Notes: generated by a model from the letters alone, not told the origin. A stretch of 64,000 nt of DNA from Clostridia bacterium (GCA_017502305.1 JAFVVG010000032.1:1-64000); one strand, 5' to 3'; numbered from the stretch's first letter, positions 32,269 through 40,252 are shown. Numbers and translations: made by a program.

Positions 32269-33426
32269 ATGAAGAAGCTTTGGCTGTTCCTTCTGGTGAC
32301 TGTGCTGGTGCTGGCGGCGGGAAGCGCCCTGGCGGAGCAGAAGTTCGGCGTGGTGTACAACAGCCCCACCGTGAACCTGCGCCAGCAGGCTGACCAGTAT
32401 TCCACCTGGCTGGGATCCTATGCCAGGGACCAGTGGGTGGAAATCAACGGGGAATACGGCAACTGGTATTATGTGACCGGCCCCGATGGGAAAACCGGCT
32501 ACATGAGCAAGAACTATATCGACGTGCATGTGCCCCGCTACGGTGTGATCGGCGTGGTGGAGAATCCCAAGGCCACCTCCTACCTGAACCTGCGGGCGGC
32601 ACCCAGCTACGGCGCCAATGTGGTGGATATCTACTACAACGGCGTGCCCTGCATCCTGCTGAGCCAGTCCGCCGGGTGGTATCACGTGCGTGTGGACGGC
32701 GTGGACGGCTACTTCCGTGAGGAGTACATCAGCCGCTATACCTACGCTTACAGCGAGGAAGTGGCCACCATTGTTACCCCCAACAACACCGGGCTGAACC
32801 TGCGCTCCGGCCCCGGCACCAAGTATGCTTCCCTGGGCCAGTACAAGGGCGGCAAGTATGTGATGGTGCTCCAGAAGGGCGACGGCTGGTGGAAGGTTTC
32901 CATCGACGGTAAGATCGGCTATATGGACACGGATTTCCTGCAGGAAGGCGTGCAGAAGCCCACCAAGGGTCAGCTCAGCGGCAGTACCTCCGGCAGTGTG
33001 GTAACGCCCGTGACTGAAGAATACGCCGTGGTGTCCAACCCCAAATCTACCCAGGTGCTGAACCTGCGCGCCGCGCCCGATACCACAAGCAAGGTGCTGG
33101 GCCAGTATCGCAATGGCGCCAAGCTGAGCCTTCTGGGTCACGGCACCGAATGGTGCAAGGTGCAGGATCAATACGGCAATGTTGGCTATATGATGACCCA
33201 GTATCTCTCCCTGGTGAACACCGTAGGCGTGCCCTCCATGGAGGTGGAGCATCCCCAGCGCACCTTTGTCAACCTGCGCAACCGGCCCTCCATGTTTACC
33301 GGTGCGGTGCTGACCCGCATTCCCCACGGCGCGGATGTTACCGTGCTGGCCCCCGCCAGCAACGGCTGGGTGAAAGTATATTACAACGGCTACACCGGTT
33401 ACGCGGTGGATTATTTCCTGGATTAA
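32269..33426 (+). CDS. Secreted protein with five bacterial SH3 domains
   Basis: A 385-residue exported protein. A signal peptide (KKLWLFLLVTVLVLAAGSALA) is followed by five SH3b repeats of about 65-75 residues, each with the (V/L)NLR-x-x-P core: VNLRQQAD, LNLRAAPS, LNLRSGPG, LNLRAAPD and VNLRNRPS, and each ending near GY(M/F/A). SH3b domains bind peptidoglycan cross-bridges or stem peptides. There is no catalytic domain, so it is an adhesin-like or structural wall protein, or a partner for a hydrolase. AGCGAGGAGATCTGC precedes the ATG. A bidirectional terminator follows. Confidence 0.92.
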   Translation: MKKLWLFLLVTVLVLAAGSALAEQKFGVVYNSPTVNLRQQADQYSTWLGSYARDQWVEINGEYGNWYYVTGPDGKTGYMSKNYIDVHVPRYGVIGVVENPKATSYLNLRAAPSYGANVVDIYYNGVPCILLSQSAGWYHVRVDGVDGYFREEYISRYTYAYSEEVATIVTPNNTGLNLRSGPGTKYASLGQYKGGKYVMVLQKGDGWWKVSIDGKIGYMDTDFLQEGVQKPTKGQLSGSTSGSVVTPVTEEYAVVSNPKSTQVLNLRAAPDTTSKVLGQYRNGAKLSLLGHGTEWCKVQDQYGNVGYMMTQYLSLVNTVGVPSMEVEHPQRTFVNLRNRPSMFTGAVLTRIPHGADVTVLAPASNGWVKVYYNGYTGYAVDYFLD

Positions 33427-33445
33427 GTTCAAATACAAAAAAACG

Positions 33446-33470
33446 GAAGCCTCCCGTTGCGGGAGGCTTC
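33446..33470. terminator. Bidirectional terminator between SH3b gene and motor-like operon
   Basis: GAAGCCTCCCG, loop TTG, CGGGAGGCTTC. TTT follows on plus, and CGTTTTTTTG follows on minus. Confidence 0.82.
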
Positions 33471-33532
33471 TTTGTGCGTAAGCGGTCGTAAGTGGAGCGG
33501 ATGGAAAAAGAAATACAAACACTTCTTTGCGA

Positions 33533-34015
33533 TTAGTGACCGTAGGTGGTGCGGATGGTGAAGGGGATCCCCCACATGTAATAGCTGATGTTCAGCTCAC
33601 GCACCGAGTGCATGTTGATATCCGTGAGGATGGTGGCGCCCAGGTCGCCGGTGGAGCGGGCGGAAAGTGCGCGGGCGCTGTCATCGGCCAGCTGGAGTAC
33701 GTCGCCCTGCATGGGGGTAACCTGCACTTCCACCATATCGGCGGTGAGGAAGCAGTTGTTCCTCAGGCGGATGGTGTAGGTGTAGAACTGGTAGTTGCTG
33801 ATGTCCTGAAGGGGCTGGGAGGTAAAGGCTGTGCCTATGACGGCATGGCTTTCCACTTGCTGGCGGAGACGTTCGAACATCTCCGGCTGGGTGGAGGCTT
33901 CCACTGCCACCACGCCAATGGCTTCCACGGTGACGTTGCTTGTCAGATACAGATAGCCCACGCCGATGAGGCTGGCAATGAGCAATAGCACGGTGAGAAT
34001 GGCGATATACTTCAT
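33533..34015 (-). CDS. Single-pass membrane protein, third gene of the motor-like operon
   Basis: A 160-residue protein with one N-terminal membrane segment (YIAILTVLLLIASLIGVGYLYL, about residues 3-24) and a predicted extracytoplasmic beta-rich domain of about 130 residues. I recognise no family. Its ATG directly follows the stop codon of the MotB-like gene with no spacer (TAAATG), and the ribosome binding site GGAG lies in the end of that gene, so expression is tightly coupled to it. Such context suggests a stator accessory or periplasm-facing partner of the MotA/MotB-like pair; this is inference. Confidence 0.85.
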   Translation of the reverse strand: MKYIAILTVLLLIASLIGVGYLYLTSNVTVEAIGVVAVEASTQPEMFERLRQQVESHAVIGTAFTSQPLQDISNYQFYTYTIRLRNNCFLTADMVEVQVTPMQGDVLQLADDSARALSARSTGDLGATILTDINMHSVRELNISYYMWGIPFTIRTTYGH

Positions 34016-35065
34016 TTACTCGGTCTCCATATTTTGCAGGATGCGGTTCATTTCGGTGATCATTTCCGAATCGCGGAGAGAGAATTTGAACTCCACGCGG
34101 CGGGACTGCTCGTCGTTGATGGTGCCGTCGGCGTTATAGACGGGATCGGTATAGCTCTTGCCCTTGGGCACGATGAGCGTGCGGAGAAGCTCACGCTGAC
34201 GGGCGTTGAGGGCGGTAGTGGTGAGGCAATACCTGACCACCGTCTGGGCGCGGGCCTGGGAAAGCTCCAGGTTGGTCATGTATTCGCCTACGCTGTCGGT
34301 ATGACCTTCGATGATGATCTCGCCCAGATAGTCACGATACTCGGGGGAGAGCAGCACGCTCATATAGGCGGGGAGGAAACGATCCAGCAGCGCCTGCCCC
34401 TCGGGGGAGAGCTGAGAAGAATTGAAGGCGAAGAACACGGCGCTTTCCAGCACGATGTCGCCGTTGGTGGGATCCACCGTGGCACGCAGGCCGGAGCGGG
34501 AAAGCGTCTGGGACAGGTCGGAGACGATCTGGGTGCGCATGCCTACGATGTCGTCGATCTTCTTGGCCTGGGCGGCCATGGCTTCCTTCTGGGAATTCAG
34601 AACCTCCGTGGCGGCGTCCAGGGCGAGCTGCTTGGAGGCTACTTCGCCCTGAAGGATGATCAGCTGCTGCTCACGGGAGGCCAGGGCAGTATTGGCCTTG
34701 TCCAGCTCGGATTGCTGGCTGGTGAGGATGATCTGTGCTTTGTTCAGCTCTTCCTGGGCGGCGGTGAGGTCATTCTGGGCCAGGATCAAGGCGACGTTCT
34801 GTGCGTCCAGCACGGCCTGCTTTTCATCCAGCTGGATGATGATCTGGTTGACCTCCGCCTCCTTGGCGATGACAAGGGAGCGCTGTTCATCCAGCTCCTG
34901 GGACTTCTGCTCCAGCTGGGTCATATAGGAATGAAGCGCGACGGAGAGGATCAGAACGAACATCAGCACCAGGGCGGCCATCATGTCGGAATAGCTGATC
35001 CAGCTGGCGCCGGTGCTGGTGGAGCCACGGCCGGCGCGGCGGTTGTGCATGCTTTGCCTGGCCAT
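34016..35065 (-). CDS. MotB/ZorB-like ion-channel subunit with OmpA peptidoglycan-binding domain
   Basis: A 349-residue protein. A short basic cytosolic N-terminus (ARQSMHNRRAGRG) leads to one membrane helix with the channel aspartate at residue 27 (WISYSDMMAALVLMFVLIL), equivalent to MotB Asp32. A very long predicted coiled coil (about 48-170, rich in Q, E, L and A) precedes an OmpA/MotB domain (about 195-340) with the signature IIIEGHTDSVGEYMTNLELS, which anchors to peptidoglycan. In flagellar MotB and defence ZorB the linker is much shorter. ATG follows GGAGG at 8 bases, two bases after the MotA-like stop. With that partner it should form an ion-driven rotary motor of unknown task. Confidence 0.9.
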   Translation of the reverse strand: MARQSMHNRRAGRGSTSTGASWISYSDMMAALVLMFVLILSVALHSYMTQLEQKSQELDEQRSLVIAKEAEVNQIIIQLDEKQAVLDAQNVALILAQNDLTAAQEELNKAQIILTSQQSELDKANTALASREQQLIILQGEVASKQLALDAATEVLNSQKEAMAAQAKKIDDIVGMRTQIVSDLSQTLSRSGLRATVDPTNGDIVLESAVFFAFNSSQLSPEGQALLDRFLPAYMSVLLSPEYRDYLGEIIIEGHTDSVGEYMTNLELSQARAQTVVRYCLTTTALNARQRELLRTLIVPKGKSYTDPVYNADGTINDEQSRRVEFKFSLRDSEMITEMNRILQNMETE

Positions 35066-35067
35066 GA

Positions 35068-36573
35068 TCAGGCCTCCTTCTTGTCAAGGCTGTCGGCAGC
35101 CTGCTTCAAAGAAGCCTGCATGGAGGTGAGCATCCGCTGAATCTCGCTGAGCTGGGCGGCGGTTTTTCCGTCGGTGCCGGCGGTGGTGATGCTGTCCACC
35201 TTCTCGGTGAGGGTCATCACCAGGCTGGACATATTTTCATCGAACATGCCCAGGGCACGGGAGAGGCCCTCCACCACGTTCTGCACAAAGCCCTGATAGC
35301 TCTGGGAAAGCTGGGTGCTGGAAGCCTGCATGGTTTTGCCCACGGCGGCAAGGTGGTCGCCGGTTACATCGGATTCACGCTGCATGGCGGCGATGGCGGA
35401 GGACAAATCAGCCTGGGAGGCCATCAGCTGCTGGAGGGACGCGGCCTGCTGGTCGCTGGCCTGGTGCATTTTGCCCAGCAGGTCAGCGGAGGTCTGCTCG
35501 AAATGCTCGTCGCGGATGCGGGCCTCGCCCAGCTCGCGAACATAACCCTCAAAATGGGCCATCACGTCTTGGGAAACAGCCTGCAGGCGGTGCACGTCAT
35601 TGACCATGGCGGAAGCGGCCTTGAGGGATTCATCCATGCGGGCCAGGGAAACCTGCTGGTTCTGGTTGATGTCGGAAAGAGTGCGGCCCAATTCCAGGAA
35701 CTGACCGTTGAGGCTGGCGTTCATCTGGTTGACGAAGTTGGCCACGATGCGGCCCACGCCGTCCACCTGGGCGCGGGTGGCGCCGATGAGGAAGCTGTCC
35801 ATGCTCTGGGCCACAGGCTGCATGGCGCGGCCGACGCCGATCTCCATGGACTTGGCCAGCTGGCTGGGAAGGGTGTCCGTCAGGGTGGAGAGCATGTGGT
35901 TGCTGTCCTGGTTCTGGCAGATGAGCTGGACGTCGTTATCCAGGGGACGCTGCATGGCCAGCTGGGTGAAGGATTCCACAAAATCGTCGATGGCGCGGTA
36001 GCTGGAGCCCTGAGCAATGCGGTTGAGCATGCTGAACACAATGGAGCAGCTCACGCCTGCCACGGAGGTGCCGAAGGCGAAGCGCATACCGGAAAGCAGG
36101 GTGGGGATGCCAGCGATGATGTTATCGGCATTGGCAAAATCCAGGCCGCCCAGGCCGCGCACCATGCCCATGAAGGTGCCCAGAATGCCCAGGGAGGTGA
36201 GCATGCTGGGGATCATCTCCGCCAGGTTGGCGTTACCCGGGCCGTGGGTGACGGTATCATCGTTGATGTAGTCTTCCACGTTGCAGGGCAGTCCACGGCG
36301 GTCCAGTTGCTCGGCATTCTGCAGGAAGCGCAGCCAATAGCCCCGCAGGCGGCGGCCCATGAAGCGGCTCTCCTGCCAGACGGGCTTTTCGCAGGTGGTG
36401 TTGCCGGCATCCTGCTGAAGGCGGCGGATAGCCCGGCGCAGGGAATGGGTGGTGTTCCACAGGGGGAGAAGGCACTTGATCACGCCGATGACCGTTACCA
36501 CGGCAATGGCGGCGTACACCAGAATATCAGCCAGCTGGGGGAGCAGCTGGGACATTTTGTTCAAATAAGGCAT
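35068..36573 (-). CDS. MotA/ExbB/ZorA-like motor subunit with long cytosolic tail
   Basis: A 501-residue protein with three predicted membrane helices (about 14-38, 121-140 and 163-184). The conserved MotA/TolQ/ExbB core is seen in MLTSLGILGTFMGMVRGLGG and GMRFAFGTSVAGVSCSIVFS. A cytosolic tail of about 315 residues is helical, poor in proline and rich in Q, S, A, M and L (for example SADLLGKMHQASDQQAASLQ). The long tail resembles ZorA of Zorya antiphage systems, where it transmits the signal to DNA-acting effectors. Here no ZorC, ZorD or ZorE follows. AAAGGAGGT lies 8 bases before the ATG and a consensus promoter upstream. First gene of a three-gene operon. Confidence 0.9.
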   Translation of the reverse strand: MPYLNKMSQLLPQLADILVYAAIAVVTVIGVIKCLLPLWNTTHSLRRAIRRLQQDAGNTTCEKPVWQESRFMGRRLRGYWLRFLQNAEQLDRRGLPCNVEDYINDDTVTHGPGNANLAEMIPSMLTSLGILGTFMGMVRGLGGLDFANADNIIAGIPTLLSGMRFAFGTSVAGVSCSIVFSMLNRIAQGSSYRAIDDFVESFTQLAMQRPLDNDVQLICQNQDSNHMLSTLTDTLPSQLAKSMEIGVGRAMQPVAQSMDSFLIGATRAQVDGVGRIVANFVNQMNASLNGQFLELGRTLSDINQNQQVSLARMDESLKAASAMVNDVHRLQAVSQDVMAHFEGYVRELGEARIRDEHFEQTSADLLGKMHQASDQQAASLQQLMASQADLSSAIAAMQRESDVTGDHLAAVGKTMQASSTQLSQSYQGFVQNVVEGLSRALGMFDENMSSLVMTLTEKVDSITTAGTDGKTAAQLSEIQRMLTSMQASLKQAADSLDKKEA

Positions 36574-36605
36574 GGAATGTACCTCCTTTGGGCATGCTTC
36601 ATCTT

Positions 36606-36634
36606 ATTGTACATGATTTTGGGATAATTGTAAA
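36606..36634 (-). promoter_or_regulatory. Promoter of the MotA/MotB-like operon
   Basis: On the minus strand TTTACA, 17-base spacer, TACAAT, ending about 32 bases before the start codon. Confidence 0.8.
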
Positions 36635-36739
36635 GAAAATTGGATAGCTACATTACAAAAACGTAACAAAGTCCTTTTTTCATGCAGTGGTCAAAAGATT
36701 TTCTGCCGCATATGATGAAGCGGAAGTGAGGGATCGGCC

Positions 36740-36937
36740 ATGCAGAACGGACGGAAACGAGCCTCGTACAGCCGATGTTACAAGGGCGGCGGCCTGCCGG
36801 TGCTGGGTGTGGCGCTGGTGGCGGCGGGGCTGATATTGCTGTTCATGTGCATTCCTGGCTGGGCCTGGGCGGCCCTGGCGGGGCTGCTGCTGATCGCGGT
36901 AGGGTTTGTGCTGATTCGGCTGGAAATGGGGAGGTGA
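36740..36937 (+). CDS. Small two-helix membrane protein
   Basis: A 65-residue protein with a basic N-terminus (QNGRKRASYSRCYKGGG) and two hydrophobic helices (LPVLGVALVAAGLILLFMCI and AALAGLLLIAVGFVLI) separated by PGWAW. No family recognised. GAGGGATCGGCC precedes the ATG. The SpoVM-like gene begins 5 bases after its stop, so both are probably co-transcribed and may act in sporulation. A CATATGAT at 36709-36716 with GTCAAAA 12 bases upstream is a possible mother-cell sigma promoter, but this is weak. Confidence 0.75.
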   Translation: MQNGRKRASYSRCYKGGGLPVLGVALVAAGLILLFMCIPGWAWAALAGLLLIAVGFVLIRLEMGR

Positions 36938-36941
36938 TGGC

Positions 36942-37028
36942 ATGGCGGTGCGCATGGTATGTGTGAAAGCGCCCCGGGGCATGAGCGGTTTGCTTCGGCT
37001 TTTAATGGGCAAGAAGCAAAAAAGCTGA
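36942..37028 (+). CDS. spoVM: SpoVM-like sporulation peptide (28 residues)
   Basis: A 28-codon gene with ribosome binding site GAGGTG five bases before the ATG. From the fifth residue it aligns without gaps to the 26-residue SpoVM of Bacillus subtilis: MVCVKAPRGMSGLLRLLMG here against FYTIKLPKFLGGIVRAMLG there. Both share the K-x-P-(K/R) start, the glycine before an amphipathic helix, the helix Arg, the (M/L)-G near the end and a basic tail. SpoVM inserts into the forespore membrane by sensing curvature, through the helix and its Pro, and anchors the SpoIVA coat basement layer. The sequence is recalled, not searched. The gene is too short to be found by normal gene callers. Confidence 0.75.
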   Translation: MAVRMVCVKAPRGMSGLLRLLMGKKQKS

Positions 37029-37070
37029 GGAGAAAATACAAAGAAGATACAAGTGGAGGCTTTCGTCTGC

Positions 37071-37099
37071 TTGACAGCCCGGAAATGCCGTGGTATGAT
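37071..37099 (+). promoter_or_regulatory. Strong promoter of the lysine-riboswitch operon
   Basis: TTGACA, 17-base spacer ending TGG, TATGAT. The start near 37106 gives a leader of about 300 bases. Confidence 0.87.
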
Positions 37100-37131
37100 G
37101 TTCACGTTTCCCGGAAGTACATAGAATTGGA

Positions 37132-37301
37132 ATCAGAGGCGCATTTTTCATGAGTAGCGCGGCAGAGGATGAGCATCCTGTGAAGCGGCGTGAAAGGGAA
37201 CGATGCCGAAAGGCGGTTCAGGCTCGGTGGATCGACCTTGGGCGCGGGGTGAACAGGTCCGCGACTGTCATCGGGCGAAAGCCCGGCGGAGCGCTGGTTC
37301 A
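37132..37301 (+). ncRNA. Lysine riboswitch (L box) aptamer
   Basis: Conserved L-box elements occur in the right order: AGAGGCGC, TGAGTAG, GAAAGGGAACGATGCCGAA, GACTGTCATCGGGCGAAAGCC and GGAGCGCT. The closing P1 stem pairs GCGC at 37139-37142 with GCGC near 37290. It lies in the long leader of asd-dapA-dapB, all lysine-pathway genes. Confidence 0.93.
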
Positions 37302-37343
37302 ACAGTTTTTGCAGGTTGTTTGGCATACCTGTATCATACTGGC

Positions 37344-37374
37344 GCACCGCAGGCACGGCTTGGGGTGGTTTTTT
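37344..37374 (+). terminator. Riboswitch-controlled terminator before asd
   Basis: CACCGCAGG and the GCTTGGGGTG arm pair with a mismatch, followed by TTTTTT. Lysine binding is expected to favour this hairpin and stop transcription before asd. Confidence 0.7.
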
Positions 37375-37409
37375 CTATATTCCGGATGATGAATGAGGAG
37401 GGTACAGAC

Positions 37410-38507
37410 ATGGAAAAGTATCGTGTAGGCATCGTTGGCGCTACTGGCATGGTGGGCCAGCGTTTTATCTCCCTGTTGAAGGATCACCCCTGGTTTCAGG
37501 TGACCTGTGTGGCGGCTTCCGCCCGCAGCGCCGGCAAGAAGTATAAGGACGCCGTGGGCGCCAACTGGGCCTTTGACTGGGATATTCCCGCCGACGTGGC
37601 TGAGCTGACCGTGGTGGATGCCTCCCACATTGACGAGGTGGCCCAGCAGGTGGACTTTGTGTTCTGCGCCGTGGCCAACCTGACCAAGGATGAGATCCGC
37701 GCCCTGGAGGAAGACTACGCCAAGCACGAGATCCCCGTGGTGAGCAACAACTCCGCCTGCCGCGGCGTGAAGGACGTGCCCATGGTGGTGCCGGAAATCA
37801 ATGCCGACCACATCCGTGTTATCGAGGCGCAGCGCAAGCGCCTGGGCTGCAAGAAGGGTTTCATCGCCGTGAAGCCCAACTGCTCCATCCAGAGCTACGT
37901 GCCCGCCCTGACCCCCCTGATGGACTTCGGCATTGAGAAGATCAGCGTGTGCACCTACCAGGCTATCTCCGGCGCCGGCAAGACCTTCAAGACCTGGCCG
38001 GAAATGGTGGATAACGTGATTCCCTACATCGGCGGCGAGGATGAGAAGAGCGAAAACGAGCCCCTGAAGCTGTGGGGCAAGGTGGAAGAGACCGAGGACG
38101 GCCTGGCCATTGTGAACGTCACGGAGCCGGTCATCAGCGCCCAGTGCCTGCGCGTGGCCGCCAGCGACGGCCACATGGCCGCTGTGAGCGTGTCCTTCAA
38201 GAACAAGCCCAGCATCGAGGAGATCAAGGAGCGCTGGAACAACTATGAGACCGAGGCGCAGAAACTGAACCTGCCCAACGCTCCCAAGCCCTTCCTGCAG
38301 TATTTCGAGGATCCCGCCCGTCCCCAGACGAAGCTGGACCGTGATTTCCAGAATGGCTTCGGCGTGTCCATCGGCCGCCTGCGTGACGACAAGATCTTCG
38401 ATTACCGCTTTGTGTGCCTGAGCCACAACACCGTCCGCGGCGCTGCCGGCGGCGCGATCCTGACCGCCGAGCTGCTGTGCGCCAAGGGCTACATCGAGAA
38501 GAACTGA
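37410..38507 (+). CDS. asd: Aspartate-semialdehyde dehydrogenase
   Basis: A 365-residue NADP-dependent dehydrogenase that reduces aspartyl phosphate to aspartate semialdehyde, the branch point to lysine, diaminopimelate, threonine and methionine. The nucleotide-binding start is YRVGIVGATGMVGQRF. The catalytic Cys lies in VKPNCSIQSYVPAL near residue 155. The sequence style (SNNSACRGVKDVPMVVPEIN, KPNCSIQ) is that of the archaeal/fungal-like Asd branch rather than the E. coli or Bacillus type. ATG 37410 follows GAGGAGGG; earlier in-frame starts would translate the riboswitch and are rejected. First gene of asd-dapA-dapB. Confidence 0.95.
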   Translation: MEKYRVGIVGATGMVGQRFISLLKDHPWFQVTCVAASARSAGKKYKDAVGANWAFDWDIPADVAELTVVDASHIDEVAQQVDFVFCAVANLTKDEIRALEEDYAKHEIPVVSNNSACRGVKDVPMVVPEINADHIRVIEAQRKRLGCKKGFIAVKPNCSIQSYVPALTPLMDFGIEKISVCTYQAISGAGKTFKTWPEMVDNVIPYIGGEDEKSENEPLKLWGKVEETEDGLAIVNVTEPVISAQCLRVAASDGHMAAVSVSFKNKPSIEEIKERWNNYETEAQKLNLPNAPKPFLQYFEDPARPQTKLDRDFQNGFGVSIGRLRDDKIFDYRFVCLSHNTVRGAAGGAILTAELLCAKGYIEKN

Positions 38508-38537
38508 TATTGACCAACCCGTATAGGAGGTAACACC

Positions 38538-39425
38538 ATGAGAAAGCCTTTGTTCACCGGTTGCGGTACTGCCCTGATTACGCCCTTCAAGAACGGCGAA
38601 GTGGACTATGAGGCCCTCGACAAGCTGGTGGAGGATCAGATCGCCAATGGCGTCAGCGCGCTGATTGCCGTGGGCACCACCGGCGAACCTGCCACCATGA
38701 CCTGGGAGGAGCACCTGGCGGTGATCCGCAGGGTGGTGGAGAAGGCTGATCATCGTGTGCCTGTGATTGCCGGCACCGGCTCCAACGCCACCAGCGAGGC
38801 GGTTTACGCTGCCAAGCACTCCGCTGAGTTTGGCGCTGACGCTCAGCTGGTGGTGACCCCCTATTACAACAAAACCAGCCAGGCAGGCCTGGTGGCGCAC
38901 TTCAATGCCATTGCCGACGCCGCTACCCTGCCGGTGATCGTCTACAACGTGCCCAGCCGCACGGGGCTGAACATCGGCCCCGAGGCCCTGGCGGAAATCT
39001 GCCAGCACGAGAACGTTATCGCCGTAAAGGAAGCAAACTCCGATGTGGCTCAGGCTATGGAGAAGGTGCGCCTGTGCGGCGATAAGGTGGATTTTTACTG
39101 CGGCAATGACGACCTGATCCTGCCTACCATCGCCTGCGGCTTCAAGGGCGTGATCTCTGTTCTGTCCAACGTGCTGCCGGCGGAAACCTCCCGCATGGCG
39201 CAACTGGCCCTGGAGGGCAAGAATGCCGAGGCGGCAGAGATCCAGCTGAAGCTGCTGCCCTTTGTGAACGCCCTGTTCAGCGAGACCAGCCCCATCCCCG
39301 TGAAGGCCGCCCTGGCCAAGCTGGGGATGTGCGAGGATGAGCTGCGCCTGCCCCTGGTGCCCATGCAGGATGGTCCCCGGCAGAAGATGTACGCCATCAT
39401 GCGGGAACTGGGCCTGATTGCCTGA
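38538..39425 (+). CDS. dapA: 4-hydroxy-tetrahydrodipicolinate synthase
   Basis: A 295-residue TIM-barrel lyase that condenses aspartate semialdehyde with pyruvate. The pyruvate-binding Schiff-base lysine lies in ENVIAVKEANSDV near residue 161. The catalytic Tyr lies in IVYNVPSRTGLN near residue 136, and GTTGEPATMTWEEH is the family signature. Its length is standard. AGGAGG precedes the ATG; it lies 30 bases after asd and 14 before dapB under the same lysine riboswitch. Product feeds lysine, cell-wall meso-diaminopimelate and, in spore formers, dipicolinate. Confidence 0.96.
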   Translation: MRKPLFTGCGTALITPFKNGEVDYEALDKLVEDQIANGVSALIAVGTTGEPATMTWEEHLAVIRRVVEKADHRVPVIAGTGSNATSEAVYAAKHSAEFGADAQLVVTPYYNKTSQAGLVAHFNAIADAATLPVIVYNVPSRTGLNIGPEALAEICQHENVIAVKEANSDVAQAMEKVRLCGDKVDFYCGNDDLILPTIACGFKGVISVLSNVLPAETSRMAQLALEGKNAEAAEIQLKLLPFVNALFSETSPIPVKAALAKLGMCEDELRLPLVPMQDGPRQKMYAIMRELGLIA

Positions 39426-39439
39426 GGAGGAATGCACCG

Positions 39440-40186
39440 ATGAAGATTCTGATCTCCGGCGCTTTGGGCTTTATGGGCCGGGAAGTGGCAGCCCAGGCCA
39501 AGGCCAAGGGTATTGAGGTGGCCTGCGGTGTGGACATTGCCCAGGGCAATGCTGATTATCCCCTGTATACCGATTTTGAGAATTGTCCCGTGGTGGACGC
39601 CATTGTGGATTTTTCCACCTGGAAGCCTGGCGCTGACCTGTTGAGCTACGCGGTGAAGCATAAGGTGCCCGCTGTGATCGCTTCCACCGGCCTTTCCGAA
39701 GAACAGTTGGCCGCTATTGACGAAGCAGCGAAGGTGATCCCCATCTTCCGCAGCGGCAACATGAGCCTGGGCATTGCCCTGCTCCGGGCCCTGGCGAAGA
39801 AGGCAGCCTCGGTGCTGGGGGAGAGCTTCGATATTGAGATCATCGAGGCACACCACAACCGCAAGGCTGACGCCCCCTCCGGCACGGCGCTGATGCTGCT
39901 GGATGCCGTGAAGCAGGGCTGCGAATCGTCCCGTGAGGCGGTGTTCGGCCGCCATGGCCGTGACTGCAAGCGCCAGCAGCAGGAGATCGGCGTGCACGCC
40001 CTGCGGGGCGGTACGGTCACCGGCGAGCACGAGGTGTGCTTCTTCGGCACCTCGGAGCGGGTGAAGATCAGCCACAGCGCAGAAAACCGCAGCGTGTTCG
40101 CTGCCGGCGCGCTGCAGGCTGCCATGTTCCTGGTGGGGAAAGAGCCCGGCCTTTACAACATGGACGACGTTGTGGGGAAAATCTGA
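39440..40186 (+). CDS. dapB: 4-hydroxy-tetrahydrodipicolinate reductase
   Basis: A 248-residue NAD(P)H-dependent reductase, next step after DapA. The Rossmann start is KILISGALGFMGREVAAQA. The catalytic segment is EIIEAHHNRKADAPSGTAL, with the His-His and Lys pair of the family, and the C-terminal VCFFGTSERVKISHSAENR completes the domain. GAGGAGGAATG precedes the ATG at 39440. Last gene of the operon, ended by an intrinsic terminator. Confidence 0.95.
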   Translation: MKILISGALGFMGREVAAQAKAKGIEVACGVDIAQGNADYPLYTDFENCPVVDAIVDFSTWKPGADLLSYAVKHKVPAVIASTGLSEEQLAAIDEAAKVIPIFRSGNMSLGIALLRALAKKAASVLGESFDIEIIEAHHNRKADAPSGTALMLLDAVKQGCESSREAVFGRHGRDCKRQQQEIGVHALRGGTVTGEHEVCFFGTSERVKISHSAENRSVFAAGALQAAMFLVGKEPGLYNMDDVVGKI

Positions 40187-40194
40187 TTATGATG

Positions 40195-40224
40195 GGTTAG
40201 CTGCGGTTGCGGCTGGCCTTTTTT
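40195..40224 (+). terminator. Terminator of asd-dapA-dapB
   Basis: GGTTAGC and GCTGGCC (two G-U pairs) around a 10-base loop, then TTTTTT. Confidence 0.75.
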
Positions 40225-40252
40225 CGTGATAGGATGAATACGAGGTGATGGC

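Noticed and set aside
33533..36573. Complete Zorya antiphage system
   Set aside because: Only ZorA- and ZorB-like genes are present. No helicase, nuclease or ZorC/ZorE candidate lies on either side, so the name is not justified.
36959..37153. 64-codon plus frame across the SpoVM-like gene and the asd promoter
   Set aside because: No ribosome binding site; it overlaps a better supported small gene in another frame and the TTGACA-17-TATGAT promoter.
37203..37409. N-terminal extension of asd by 69 residues
   Set aside because: It would translate the lysine riboswitch and terminator; the ATG at 37410 has GAGGAGGG and begins with the conserved Asd sequence.
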